A DNA stretch of 64,000 bases from Rhipidocladum racemiflorum (taxonomy: Eukaryota > Streptophyta > Magnoliopsida > Poales > Poaceae): assembly GCA_036346355.1 (NCBI GenBank), contig CM070569.1:61838561-61902560 (forward strand). Reading direction: 5' to 3'. Position 1 is the first letter of the stretch; every line of letters begins with the position of its first letter. Positions 32,610-45,398 of this stretch are shown here, in pieces. The position numbers and the translations under genes are program-made. The notes under the pieces are model-generated. The model worked only from the letters and a program-made list of their open reading frames with translations. It was not told the DNA's origin and did not search any database.

Positions 32610-35600
32610 CGCCTAATGGAGGAAATATGCATTGTTGATAGTGGCACAACAAATACCATCTTAAGAGAGTCGAAATACTTCCCAGGCGATCACGAAGAAC
32701 TGAAGGATTACGACTATCGCAGAAGCGATACATATAATAGGCTCGTGGAAGAGCCACAATTATATTGCCAATGGGTACAACTTTGGTAATTGAAGAAGCC
32801 CTCTTGTACCCTCGAATCAACTCCGCACTCTCTTAAGTTTCAAAGATATCCACGCTAATGGGTTTCACGTGAAACCAATGAAGAAAATGGCAAAGAACAC
32901 TTGTGCATTGTGAAGCACGCGAATATGGAAAGATGGTACTAGAAAATGTCCCTCATATGAATCAAGGTTGTACTACATTTAAAATCAATGCACACGTTAA
33001 GGTATACTTCTTTGAAGACTGCCTTTAGAAGCTCTGAATTATTTGCTTTATGGCATTGTAGATTAGGTCATCCTGGTCTTAGATTGATGAGAAATATAGT
33101 TAACAACTCAAGGTCATGGCATTAATGTTAAGAATTTCCCAATCACGAAGATTTTGTGTGCCATGCATGTGCCACCGGAAATTAATAACTAGACCTCTCT
33201 ATGAAAGTGCAACATGAAATCCCTGCATTCCCCGAACGCGATTCAGGGGGATATTTGCGACCGATTCAGCTCCTTGTCGTGGCCGTTGATACTTTATGGT
33301 GCTCATTGATGCTTCTCAAATGGTCGCATACATGTTTGCTGTCAACAAGGAATCATGCATTCGCAAAACTGATCTCGCAGATCATCGAATTAAGAATGCT
33401 TTTCCCGATCATCGCGAAGTCCATTCGAATGGACAATGCCGCAATTTACTTCCAAGGCATTTGATGATTATTGCACAAAGAACGGGAATAATCATGGAGC
33501 ACTCACCGCACGCCCATACGCAAAAATGGGCTAGTCAAGCACTAATAAAGAGGATTAAGTTCATTGCCGGACAGCTTCTTGCAGAGTTGTAACTTGCCCA
33601 ACACTTGTTGGGACACGGCCTCACGCAGCGAAGACTCATCAATTATAGACCATCGGCCTACAACATCCATTCACCAATGCAATTAGTGCAAGGTCATCCC
33701 GAAGATTTCCCATCTTAGAAAATTTGGTTGTATGGTATATGTACCTATACCACCCCACAAGGCGCAATGGGCCCTCTCCGCAAGTCTCGATATACGTTGG
33801 TTATGAGAGTGCATCCATAATCGTATTTGGAACCCATGACTGGAGACTTACACACACGATTCGGCTGATTGCATCTTTGAAGGACCATTTCCCGTCATTA
33901 GGGAGAGAATCAACCATTGGATGAAAAATGCCGGAAATAGTATGGCATTCCATCGATCCCAGCGCATGACCGCACTAATGAAGCAAATCAAGAAGTCCAG
34001 ATAATTGATTTGCAGAATTTAGCAAATGAATCACTCGATCATTTTTGTGATCTCAAGAGCGTGGTTAAGTCGCATGTACCAAAGCAAGAAATGCACCGCA
34101 GAGGGTGGAAATACCAAAGAAAGCGTATGTATCCTCATCCTGCTCAGAGGCCTCAAAGAAAAAAGAACAGAGATCCGCTTCTCAAACCCAAAGTACCCGA
34201 GACGTCTGGGAAAATCACAGAGGACTTACCACACCTAATCACAAAAAGTGCCCCAAAGCAAGAAGGGGAGCCAGCTTGAGACTCCGCAATACTGGAAAGA
34301 AGCTCGTGGAAAAGGCAATTCCAGATCTGAACCTTCCATTGGAAGAAGCCGGAAATAATGTGTGCACACATTGGCGGAGAAAAACTAAAGGAACTTGCTC
34401 TGGAATGGGAAATAGCAATGAAGAGCAAGTAGAAGTGCACGGCACCCCATGATGAAATGGCCATAAACTTTGTAATAACTGAGAATCAATGAATAGAGCA
34501 ACACCAATGTCGATGCATACTTTGCAAAGAAGATTGCCACGATCATTAATCATGATCCCGAGCCCGTGATCTCTCGCAGAGTGCAAGAAAAGGCTCGATT
34601 GGGAAGATTGGAAGAAGGCAATCACCTTGAGTTAGTCTCTCTCAACAAAGAGAGGTGTTTGGGCCTGTGTAGCCATACGCCTCCCCATATAAACCCCCGT
34701 AGGTCACAAATGGGTTTTTGTTCAAGAGAAACGAAAACAATGAAGTTGTAAGGTACAAGGCAAGGCTTGTCGCTCAAGGTTTCACTCAACGTCCCGGGTT
34801 GATTATGAAGAAACCTATTCTCCAGGTCATGGGCGAATTACCTTTAGATACTTGATCTCAATGGCGCCAACTTGAAGTTGAAAATGAAGCTAATGGATGT
34901 TGTCACAAGATATTTGTATGGAAACTTGGATTCGAGATATACATGAAATGTACCTAAGGTATCCCTATCCCAACCAAGACAGAGGCAAATAAAACCTATA
35001 CAAAGGTGAAATTGGAGAAATCAATAGATGGGCCTAAGCAAATCGAGGAAGAATGTGGTACAATCGCTAAGTGACTTTCTTTGCAAGAAAGGCTACACCT
35101 AACAAATGGAGATTGTCCATGTGTGTTTTTATACAACGATCCTGAATGGATTTTATATAATCTCCGCTCTATGTAGATGACTTGAACATCATTGGGACTC
35201 GATGAAGAAATTGAAGAAGCATGCACATACTTGAAATCTGAGTTTGAAATGAAAGACTTGGGTAAAACCAAGTTCTGCTTAGGCTTGCAGCTTGAACATG
35301 TCCAAGGCGGAATCTTGGTACACCAAGCATCCTACACGCAGCAAAGTGTTGGAGAGATTTGGCTTTGAAAAGGCATACCCTAAAGACCCCCAATGGCTCG
35401 GAAGGTCACTCCAAGGCACTTAGACCCAGTACAGGCCTAAAGAAGAGTGAGGAAGTCCCGGGAGCTTAATTCCCATACTTGAGTGCAATTGAGCGCTCAT
35501 GTACCTTAGTGAATAGCACTAGGCCTTATCATTGCTCAGTGAATTTGCTAGCGCTAGATGCGCAGAACCCACCAAAAGGCATTGGAAAGGGGTGAAGGAC

Positions 35601-36140
35601 ATCTTCCGTTACCTTCAAGGAAGCAAAGACCTCGGCTTGTTTTACTAAGAAACAATGAATTGAATTTAGTTGGCTACGCCCGATGTTTCGGGTACCTATC
35701 GGACCCGCATAATCGCAAGTCACAAACCGGGTATGTTTTCCTTTGCGGTGGAGGAACAAAGAATTTCTTGGAAGTCGTCTAAGGCACTCTTGTCTCGACA
35801 TCGACTAACCACTCGTAAATCATTGCATTATATGAAGCCTCTCGAATGTGCATGGCTTCGAAGAATGGTTCACCACATCCGAGAAGTCATGTGGTCCAAC
35901 ATGGAACAAACCCCCACTATTATCTATGAAGATAATGCACTTGTGTTGCACAAGTACAAATGGAATATGTGAAGAGTAACCTTACAAAGCATATCAACCC
36001 CAAGTTCTTTTATGCTCATGAAATGCATAAGATGAACGAGATAAAGATATCAGATACTAAGTCGCAGTGAAAATCTCGCAGATTTATTCACTAAGTCACT
36101 CCCAGATCTTCCTTTGAAAGATGTATTAGAGGAATCGGGA
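32610..36140 (+). pseudogene. Copia pol remnants (protease, integrase, RT, RNase H)
   Basis: Order of recognisable pieces: a retropepsin active site (IVDSGTTNTILRE) near 32630-32670; a GAG-pre-integrase phrase (WHCRLGHPGLRLM) near 33050-33090; an integrase core between 33190 and 33600; the RT box LYVDDLN near 35168 followed by EMKDLGKTKFCLG; and RNase H with SQTGYVF near 35720. This protease-integrase-RT-RNase H order is that of Copia. Frames change many times through small deletions and stops, so no functional polyprotein can be made from this copy. Confidence 0.85.
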
Positions 36141-36443
36141 TGATGAGGCTTAGAGAAGTGCAGATTGTGGGAGATTTTTCACATACTCCTACATAAATCT
36201 CAAACATGAAGTTTGAGTACCCAACGTAAATCTTGAAGATTAACATTGAAGTTTGGGTGGATTGTACTCTTTTCCTTAAGTAAGTTTTTCATTGAAGTTT
36301 TCTTACGTAAGGTTTTGATGAGGCAATCCGTGCAACACAACGAGCGTGTGCTATGTACTCTTTCTCCAATTATTTTTCCCACTGGGTTTTTATGGAGTTT
36401 TAATGAGGCATATGCATCTCGCAGTGAAGAGTCCAAGGGGGAG

Positions 36444-36663
36444 TGTTAGGAAACCGGATTCGTATCCGATATGGACTCTTCCTTAATCTCTAAGCAGAAC
36501 CGCTATATATAGGAGGCAGGGGGTCACCCCATTGTACACAAGCATACAGAATAATAAAGCAGACCCGTTCCTCCTCATATTGTGTCTCTCGCCCTCTCTC
36601 TCTGTTCTCCAGTTTAGATCTATTAGGCAACCCCGGACTATTCGATAGCGAGGTTGTCTAACA
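36444..36663 (+). repeat. 3' LTR of Copia element B
   Basis: Partner of 29745-29962; preceded by the polypurine tract and followed by the ATACC duplication at 36664-36668. Confidence 0.9.
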
Positions 36664-36912
36664 ATACCCACGCACAAACTTGGCCACTCATTTGGCCGCA
36701 TGAACCGGACAAACACTTGCATACAACACTTGCAGAGACACCTATTGAGCTGACTTGATCCACATTTCAAGCCACACCGCTCACCTCCTCTCTAATGTGG
36801 CCAGCACACCTGTACGTACACTACGCTTCCAGCACACCTACCTAATTTAGACTCAGCCCACTAAACAAACTCACACACAAAGAACACCTAAAAATCAAGA
36901 TTAATCCTAACA
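36664..36912 (-). repeat. Distal part of the inverted Copia copy's LTR
   Basis: On the minus strand the sequence at 36912 starts TGTTAGGATTAATCTTG, a good LTR start. Element B inserted inside this LTR: its remaining part continues at 29744 and ends at about 29570 (GAGTCAACA on the minus strand) before the primer site. Put together by coordinates only, the LTR is about 425 bp. Confidence 0.6.
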
Positions 36913-38031
36913 CTCGAGTGAGCCTCGCTCGAGTCGGCTAGGCTCGTCGTTTCCACCCTAGCGGCAGCAGAGCAGGGCAGCCGAAGCACCTTCCCCGTCT
37001 TTACTCAATGCAGCACGCTGGATCTCACCGACTAAGGTAGGCAACGTCGCCTGTTTTGCCAGAGGCAGCAGCATCGCAGACTATAGAGTACTTATGCAAT
37101 ATAACTACTAGTCCTATGCAGTGTACTAGTGCATCTGCTAGTGAATAACCGAAACAAACAGATTGCTCTAGTGCCGAAGCTTAATGGGCCCATTGGCACT
37201 TTTTTCTCTTCAAATTTGACCCCCTTGCATATACAATTCCCAAAAATAGCATCTCATCGACCACAGCAGCCGATAGGTAAAACGTATCATCTACCACGAT
37301 AGTGTCCTGTACCTGTGTGAGACCAGCTGACTACAGAAACAAGCAAATGACGCACCGTAGCAAGGTTGCTGCCGCGCCACCCCAGCTCAGCAGTAAGGTG
37401 CTGAGCACCTCAAACGTTGCAACAGATCGGTCCTATCACGGTCACTGTCCTGCCACGGGCCCAACCACCTACATCAATACATGGGCATGGCAGATGACAT
37501 GTGTCACATGCCGCATCTTCGGCAGTCAAGGAGGCCATTTTTTCTCAAAAAATATCACATGGAGGTTAGATTTGCAAAAAAAAAATGCGTTGGGGGCTGA
37601 AAAAGCTTCGGCTTTCTTATTCTGCTCTCTTAGGTTTGATTGATGGAATGAGATTGAATAGAATGGGATAGCATGTACCATTTGGTTCCATTATTTTGAG
37701 TGAATGAAATGGTCCAGCATCTATAGAAAATATTCCTCAAATTTGTATCCCATCATCTAGGATGGAATGATTTCATTCAAACAACCAAACATATAGATGC
37801 CTTTTTTTCTTGACCATCTCATACATATACCATTTCGTACAAGCAACCAAACCAAAGTAACCGAATTCACACAAACTGCCATCGAACCTCGATCCCGATC
37901 ATGTGAACCAGATCGAGGTTCGAACGCGACTTAGGTCGCGATGATTCGTGGCTCGATTCGTGACAGGATGACGAACCTAGAATTGAGATAATCAAATAGA
38001 GAAGAGCATGACAGAAGACAAGGATCTCGAC
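36913..38031. other. Intergenic with a probable MITE
   Basis: No gene recognised. From about 37630 to 37865 an inverted-repeat-like block (GAATGAAATGG versus CCATTTCGTACAAGCAACCA) resembles a hAT-type MITE but without clear ends. At 37880-37930 there is an inverted repeat around CGAACCTCGATC / GATCGAGGTTCG. Confidence 0.35.
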
Positions 38032-39268
38032 CAGGGTTTCACTTTTTGTTTCGAAGCCGGATTTTGATGATCTGGATTTTGAAAGTTAAATAAATCTAAA
38101 ATTTAGTCAAACCGCTGAGCGATTTTCGCGGTTTTTGGATGAAAATCGCTCGAACAAGGCTCGAAAACCGCCAACTGTAGAAAAGGGGAGATGTAAAAAA
38201 ATAATGAAAGATTGTAAAAAAATATTGTGAAATTTGTAAAAAGCCATTAAAGGCCATATCATCTTCAATGTTGTCGCAGAGTATTCAATTTGCCAAATGA
38301 ATCACAATCTTTAGCGTTAGCATTGTTTTTTTGGTCAACAACATTAATTAATCTTTTTGTCTTGATCATACTGTGATGTGCTAAGCTTGATATGCTTTGT
38401 GAACTATGTGATGTTTTGTGTTCCATTCGAACAAGAGCTCTTTAACGTTAAGTCAACATTATCATTTAAAGATCGATCATCCATAAGGAAATCATTCAAT
38501 ATAATTGGATCACTTACTAATATAGCCACATCAAGTTATTAATAAACGCACCAATTAATAATAGATAGGTAAGGATAAAATTCAACATAAATTTAAAATG
38601 TAAGAAAATAGTAATGAAACGAGAAGTTTGGGTAGTTCATGAATGCATACAACAAGAAGTAATCTTTTCAATGTTGGGTAACATTAATATATTAAAATAT
38701 ACCATAGCAAGATAATTTTTGTGCACATAAATATCGCTACTTGAATAAATAGTACCATTTTCGGGTGTCATACATTGTTACTAAATATACTTCAAAAATA
38801 TTACTACTAAATATAATTGAACAAATATTGGTACTAAATATACTTCAACAAATATTGCTACTAAATATAACTGATCAAATATTGGTACTAAATATACTTC
38901 AACAAATATTGGTACTAAATATAATTGAACAAATATTGCTAATAAATATACTTCAACAAATATTGCTACTAAATATAATTGAACAAATATTGCTACTAAA
39001 TATACTTCGACAAATATTGCTATTAAATATAATTGATTGGCCCAAAAACATCTCCAAACTTTATTTTTTTTTAAAAAATATTCACACCAGATGTTATAAG
39101 GCTATTCATACTAATTTTAGGGAATTTTTGGATAATTTTTTCAAATTTTTTGAATTTTTAATTTGAATTTGAATGACCGGTATACCGAATGGTTTTACTT
39201 TTCGAACCAAAGTGGTAAGGTAAAAATTCGCAGTTTTCGAGCAGTTTTCATCGATTTTTGAAACCCTG
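38032..39268. mobile_element. hAT-like non-autonomous element, 1.2 kb
   Basis: The left end reads CAGGGTTTCACTTTTTG and the right end, reverse-complemented, CAGGGTTTCAAAAATCG, so the element has short CAGGGTTTCA inverted ends as in hAT elements. The flanking octamers are ATCTCGAC and ATTCTAAC, which agree at four of eight bases with all differences being transitions, so a decayed target duplication is possible but unproven. No transposase is present; the interior carries a 27-bp minisatellite. Confidence 0.5.
38773..39038. repeat. 27-bp minisatellite, about 10 units, 54-bp higher order
   Basis: Units follow the pattern TATTGCTACTAAATATA plus a variable tail. The tail alternates strictly between an ACTTCAACAAA-like and an ATTGAACAAA-like form, giving five 54-bp dimers. 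Because 27 is a multiple of three, the plus strand stays open for 133 codons as a leucine/isoleucine-rich 9-residue repeat; this is most likely incidental. Confidence 0.85.
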
Positions 39269-40813
39269 ATTCTAACACTTGTGTCGCCATCACCGCAAGA
39301 GTGGTCGTCGTCGAGTCGTCATCATGATTACCGTTGAGGAGACTAGGGGAAGCGGCCGCACAACGTGAGAGGAGGGGTAGGGAGTGGTGGCACAAAGCGA
39401 GAGGAGCAACAGTGGCGGCTCAGCACAGGAGGAACAACGAGCAACGACGTGGGAGGAGTGCAACGGGCAGCGACTCCATGCGGGACAAGGACGCTGGGAG
39501 GTAGTTAAGTACTTAGGGTTAGAACAAAGCACCCTTATGACTAGTTGGGCCAAAAATGACAAGCCCATTGCCTCATCTTTTCCTTTTTCTTTTATTTCTT
39601 TTTTCTATTGAGCTTGGATCTTCTATGGCTGTTTGCTTTGTGTTTGTAACATATTGCGTACCCATCACTGATTCACGAACCCCATCTCCGATTCGTGAAC
39701 CAAAGAGACATACACCTTAAACAACCCTACTTTACCCTTATGGGCTAGTTGGGCCAAAAATGACAAGCCCATTGCTTTATCTTTTCCTTTTTCTTTATTT
39801 ACTTTTTGTATCGAGCATGGATCTTCTATGACTATTTGCTCTGTGTTTGTAACATTGCCTGAGAGGTATACCCATCACCGATTCACGAACCCCCCATCTC
39901 TGATTTGTGAACCAAAGAGTTATACCCCTTAACGAACCCTACTTTTATGAAATGACGAAACGTAAACCGTGAACCCGAATCCCGAACCCGACGAACTGCG
40001 AATAACTATGAACCAAACACACCCTAACAGTTCCGGCTCTCTGACACACAGCTACTATCCCCGTCAGGTTTCTGAAACTCTGAAATAGAGTATCAGCAGG
40101 GCTATTGAGCCTAAACTGAACCAGGCCAGGTAGCCAGGTACTGAGCTCCACACCGGACTGATCTATTGGGCGTGACCGTTGGCAATGCTACACGACGGCT
40201 CTTCCTAAGCCGAAGCACGGCTCTTCAATGGAGATCACAAATCTCATCTCTCGGAGCTGCAACACGAAGCTCCGGGTATCTATTCAGCAACTGGCAAGGG
40301 AACTGCGCCTGAGGCAATCAGATGTGGAACATGAGATAATTGCAGTTGTACGGCTTAAACACAGAATTTCACTTACAGCAAAGAACAACTTTATTCTGAA
40401 AAATGGAATAGGGAAAACAGCAAAAGACCGGAAGCATGACTAACGGCAGAGATGCCTTATTTCCTACGAACAGATGATCTATCCGAGCTGCTGCAGCTAA
40501 GTTCAACAGCAAAGGAGACATCACTATAGACTGTCATAATGCCTGCAAATTCTCAACCATGTTGTGGTCTACCAACAGGCTGCACTGGGCAGCGAGATGG
40601 TATAACTAATAATGAATAGTTATCCTAGCTTACTAAGAATCTAGTTCTACTTCGTTTCAAAAAAAATCTAGTTCTTCGCATTAAACAATGACTGTTTTCG
40701 ATAAAAGAAACATAGTATGCATTTAGTATTTACAGTAGAAACTAAAAATGTAATGATTACTAAGTGACTATAACCTGAAACTTAAAGGCAACAGGAATAA
40801 TGATTACTAAGTG
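39269..40813. other. Intergenic with a tandem duplication
   Basis: A block of about 200 bp is repeated in tandem: 39529-39725 and 39734-39930 share CTAGTTGGGCCAAAAATGAC, ACAAGCCCATTGC and GATTCACGAACCCC words with several differences. The remainder (40000-40813) has only short ORFs without domains. Before the Copia insertion, 40813 was joined to 45399. Confidence 0.5.
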
Positions 40814-40818
40814 ACTAC

Positions 40819-41010
40819 TGAAAAGTTCAGAGAATTTGGAGAATAGTTTGGGGCATCGCACCAAACAAGGGCGAGCTAACTATTGTATTTATACTCAGTA
40901 AGATTCATATCTGGTTACAACGGCATGAGCTACAAAGGTGGATCACCAACAACTACTAACAACCCGAGACTCCAGACGGTTAGACGTTTCCTAAGGTTGT
41001 TATCTTAACA
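40819..41010 (-). repeat. 3' LTR of Copia element A
   Basis: 192 bp, identical to 45202-45393. Polypurine tract on its inner side fixes it as the 3' LTR. Confidence 0.95.
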
Positions 41011-44000
41011 CCCCCCGTCAATCCCAACACTAACAAGGTTGAGATTGAAGCGACTCCGGTTAAGATCTGATGTTGAAACTGCTTTGGTAAGACTGTCAGC
41101 AACTTGATCTTTAGAAGGAATGAACCGAACATCTAGAGCTTTATTTGCTACTCGTTCTCTCACAAAGTGGAAGTCTACTTCAACATGTTTGGTTCTGGCA
41201 TGAAACACCGGGTTTTTGTCGATAGGTATTTCAAGACCTAGATTATCACACCATAAGACGGAGGTCGATGCCGATATACCCCAAGCTCTCCAAGCAAGGA
41301 TTGATCCATACAAGCTCATTGCATTTGCTAAGGACTTGTACTCAGCCTCCAGACTAGACTCGATACAAGGGCTTGCTTCTTCGAGCTCCAAGACACTAGA
41401 TTGCTTCCAAATATATCGCGAAACCTCCGGCTGACCTACGATCATCAGTGACAACTCGCCTAATCTGCGCCTAAAACGACCGATTAACTCCGATGAAGAT
41501 TTGCCAATGTGCAATCCAAAGCTTCTTGTATATTTTCGGGCAAGTATTCGTTTGGTCGTCAAGTGTACTTCGTGGGTGAATGCAAAAATTGACATACTTT
41601 ATTGACAAAGCAAAGGATATATCCGTCTTGTGAGAGTTACATAATCGAGTGCCCCAACAATGCTTCGATACTTTGTAGCTTTCTTCCGCTTTCAAAGCTT
41701 CCTTGCTCCCTTGATAGTTTTTCTAAACCGCAGTGGAGTTGTCACAGCTTACAATTAGCCATGTTTGATCTGGCCTAGTATGTCGCTGATGTATCTAGAT
41801 TGACTCAAGACTGTGCCATTTTCACTTTTCTTTCTCAACTTGTATTCCCAAGAAGTAATGAAGATCACCTAAGTCCTGACAAAGAAATTCTCCTTGAGCT
41901 TCTCCGAATCAACTCGCTTATTGCATGATCAGAGGATCCAAAGGATGATGATATCATCTACATAAACCAAGATGTAGATTATTAGGTCACCTTGATTGTA
42001 CACAAACAATGAAGTATCTGCTGGATGTACTAAAGCCAAAACTCTTGGAAGTTTCCGACTTAGTCTTGAATACCATGCTCTAGGTGACTGCTTGAGGCCA
42101 TATAATGACTTATCCGGGCTTTGCATACTGCCATAGGATTATTTCTATCCTTGTAACCTTCCTGCTGTTTCATATAGACATCTTCTTCTAGCACCATGCA
42201 AAATGCATTTTGTACATCCAACCGCTTCATCTTCCAGCTTTCTAGAGATTGCCAAAGCAAGGATAAGTCTTATAGTCACTGGTTTCACCACCGACTAAAA
42301 GTGTCTCATAATCTATACCATACCGCTGCTTGAAACCCTTTGCCACCAACTGCCTTGCACCTATCAACTGATCCATCTCGCTTCCTTTTCAACTTAAAAC
42401 CCATTTGGAGTCAATAAGATTCATATCTCGATCTATATGGTACAAGTTGCCATGTCTTGTTTTTTGATCAAGATATTCCTCATCCATAGCTTCTCTCCAG
42501 GACTCATGTTGTGAAGCTTCGTATAAGTGGTCGTTCCTCGCCAAGAATGCACACTCCGCCCAAACGGGACAAAGGCTATCGCTATAACCTTAGGCTTGGC
42601 GATGTTGTCTCGCACCTTTGTACGCATGCCATGTGGCCGCTTCAACCATTGCCATCGACAAGGTTATCGACGCCAAGACACCAGTTGCTTTCAAAGCAGG
42701 GCTTCTACTTGTGCAAACAAGGCTCGACGATTGAACCGTCAGATCCTCCGTGTCCGCAATGCGATTCTCGTGACAGATGCATCAAAACCGTGAGGGATCT
42801 GAAACCCATGTGAGTCCTCAACATACACAGGATGCTCATTATGCATAAGATTATTCTCGTGGGAAATAAGGAGGACTCATGGAAGGAAGTTGTTGTGGAA
42901 GAAGAATAGCAGATTCAAGTGGATTGTATTGTAGGCGCTTGTGATGGTGTGGCGACTGGTCGAGAAGGAAAGTGTAGTTCATCAAAAAACAACATCTCGA
43001 AATGTACACTGCCTCCGATTGTCGATGATAACACTTGTACCCTTTTATGAGACCATCAGAATTCAAGGAAAATACATTGTGCCGAGCGCTTAAATTGAAG
43101 TTTCCTAGTGTTATAGGGTCTCAAATTTGGCCAAAGACGCACACCCAAAAGCTTTAAGAAAGGAGTAATCGTGCACTCGGCCGAAGAGTTTTTCCAAGGG
43201 TGTGGCCATTATCGATGGTTGGAGTTGGCAACCGATTGATAAGAAAGCATGCAAGAGAGAAAGCCTCATCCCAAAAGGACATTGGCAGATCGGACAGCAA
43301 GGGGCCAACCCTATTTCAACAATATGTCTCTGTGCTTCCCTTTCAAACGTGGCTGCTCGTTGATGTGTGTGTGGGCATGATACTCGATGAGTAACACCCA
43401 TGGACCGCAGAAATGTGTTAAGCTTCGATATTCTCCACCCCTCCGATCAAGATGGATGAGTTTTGCATTCAGCAGACGCTCACACGATTCTTAAACACCG
43501 GAAATATCTTATAAGCATCGCCTTTGATTTGATAGGATATAGCCAGTGAAACGACTATAATGATCAATAAAACTCACATAATATTTGTAGCCACCTAAAG
43601 AGGTGACTGGCAGTGTCCCTACACATCCGAGAAAACAAGTTCAAGAGGGACGAGCTAAACATTATTCGGAAGGGAAAAGGGTAATCGATGACTCTTTTGC
43701 ACGGGCAAGGATCACACACATGAGTGTTATCTTTATTACTACGACATGGAAGCTTATTCTTCAAGATGACTTGTCGAACTACTTCAGAAGAGGGATGACC
43801 TAGCCGAAAGTATGCCATAGAGCTTCATCCTAAGCAAAGACACTCGACGGAGTGAGCTTCTTTGCATTGAATGGAATTGATCTCACTCAAGAGGATATAG
43901 TCCACTCATCGAACAACAGAAGAGTCCTTCATAAGTGATGCGATCCTGATAAAAAATGATCAGATGAAATTCAAAGAACACGTTATTGTCTCTAGTGAGT

Positions 44001-45190
44001 TTGTGGACTCGATAAGAGATTGCGATGAGTATCTCGGTACATGTAAAACATTTTTAACAAAGAAGGGTTTTGACAAGGTCCCGATCCGAGAATAACCAAT
44101 ATGCATAATTGGTATACCAGCCGCTGGGCAAGATGGATTTGATCTTTGCCATCAGATTTCTACGTGATTGTCACTTGTCGAGATCGCTGATGATGGATCA
44201 GAGTCTCTCGACCGGTGTACCACGCAGATCTGCAGTGATAGCTTGCACTAGCCATGGTCGCAATTCTGGATCTTCTTCTTGGAAAGCATGGTTGAATCGA
44301 TTGTAGCAATGGAAAAGCGTGATGGCCTGGCTTGTTGCATAATTGGCAGCGGGCCGAGGCCGATCTCCATTGAAGCTATTGGAGTTGGGGCTGCCACGCC
44401 CACCTTGTCCTTCCACGACCACGGCCACGGCCGCGCCACGACTGCCTCTCCACGCCATCCACGCCACGCAGAGACCGTGGTTTGCCGATGCAAAGCAGGA
44501 TTGTCGATGGTGATCTCGTTTCGTTGTTGACGATCTCATAGCTCACCATGTGAGCATAGAGATCATCGAGTGTGATCCGAAAGCCGCTAGTTGCGACGAT
44601 GTCACCAAAGTAGATCGTGCTGAGTCGAGGCCGCAAATATGTAGATGGCCACTTTTCTTCATCCAATGGATGTCCAGCACTCGCCAGAGAGTCGGCAGAT
44701 AGCCTCTTTACTCGATTGAAGTAATCGATTATGGATCGAGACTTCTTGCATGAAAGCGATAGCGCCGGGCTAACTCGAATCAGCGCGCCGGAGCGTAGAG
44801 GCGCGGCGCGCCAAGCGCATCTCATACCTCTACCGCTGTCGTGAAAAGTACTTACCGAGCACATCCGCCCAGCGTGGACAATATGGTGCTGGGCACCGCT
44901 TGGTCCCGCTGATTCCAAAGGGGTATACTCCTGATTTGGAGTATCGATCTCCCGCTTTGGCGCCGCATTGTTTCACCGTAGTCGCTTGGCGCCACGCGCT
45001 GGGCCGACGATCTCAGGAGTTGTTGCCCACGAGATACGGCATGAGCCGAGCCTTCCACAGAGATAATTGCTCAGTTTAACTTGATGTTCACCGATGATTA
45101 AATCCTGGCTAGCCGCGCACGCTTGATGGATGACGCATGCCATGCTTTGCTGGAGACGCCGTGATGGCGACCATAGCGGAATTCCTTCGG
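41011..45190 (-). pseudogene. Copia gag-pol remnants of element A
   Basis: Recognisable pieces in Copia order: gag with FNRVKRLSADSLASAGHPL near 44730-44660 and an arginine/glycine-rich tail; GAG-pre-integrase FRLGHPSSEVVRQ near 43810; integrase; RT with KSLYGLKQSPRAWY and VYVDDIII near 42120-41945; RNase H with EAEYKSLANA and the Copia-typical FIPSKDQVADSLTKA near 41100. Several frameshifts look like loss of one or two bases (for example around 42130 and 42290), so the element cannot be autonomous. Confidence 0.88.
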
Positions 45191-45201
45191 CTCTGATACC
45201 A

Positions 45202-45393
45202 TGAAAAGTTCAGAGAATTTGGAGAATAGTTTGGGGCATCGCACCAAACAAGGGCGAGCTAACTATTGTATTTATACTCAGTAAGATTCATATCTGGTTA
45301 CAACGGCATGAGCTACAAAGGTGGATCACCAACAACTACTAACAACCCGAGACTCCAGACGGTTAGACGTTTCCTAAGGTTGTTATCTTAACA
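45202..45393 (-). repeat. 5' LTR of Copia element A
   Basis: 192 bp, identical to 40819-41010; followed on the minus strand by the primer site TGGTATCAGAGCC at 45201-45189. Confidence 0.95.
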
Positions 45394-45398
45394 ACTAC

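Larger units (their letters stand above)
29745..36663 (+). mobile_element. Copia retrotransposon B, degenerate, full length
   Basis: LTRs at 29745-29962 (218 bp) and 36444-36663 (220 bp) differ by a handful of bases clustered around 29850-29870. Both start TGTTAGG and end TCTAACA, with TATA box GCTATATATAGG. They are flanked by a perfect 5-bp duplication ATACC. A polypurine tract (CCAAGGGGGAG) precedes the right LTR, fixing plus orientation. After the left LTR comes CGTTATCAGCACGAAGC, a Copia-type primer site. The 5' interior has a repeated GGCATGAAGCC word, then an AT-rich stretch with ATGAATTT repeats where gag would be expected. Pol remains are at 32610-36140 in broken frames. It inserted into the LTR of the inverted Copia copy. 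Confidence 0.9.
40819..45393 (-). mobile_element. Copia retrotransposon A, identical LTRs, degenerate pol
   Basis: LTRs at 40819-41010 and 45202-45393 are both 192 bp and identical base for base on reading. A perfect 5-bp target duplication, ACTAC, lies at 40814-40818 and 45394-45398. On the minus strand, LTRs start TGTTAAGATAAC and carry a TATAAATA box. The right LTR is followed by TGGTATCAGAGCC, the initiator tRNA-Met primer site, and a GACGGGGGG polypurine tract precedes the left LTR. The interior is short (4.2 kb) and in broken frames: gag around 45060-44060, GAG-pre-integrase near 43810-43640, integrase near 43400-43110, RT near 42260-41930 (VYVDDIII), RNase H 41595-41030. LTR identity means a recent insertion. 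Confidence 0.95.

Noticed and set aside
38773..39038. CRISPR-like array
   Set aside because: Units are contiguous with no unique spacers, and the DNA is from a plant nucleus; it is a minisatellite.
38765..39166. 133-codon leucine/isoleucine repeat protein
   Set aside because: The frame follows from a repeat length divisible by three; no promoter or homologous protein is evident.
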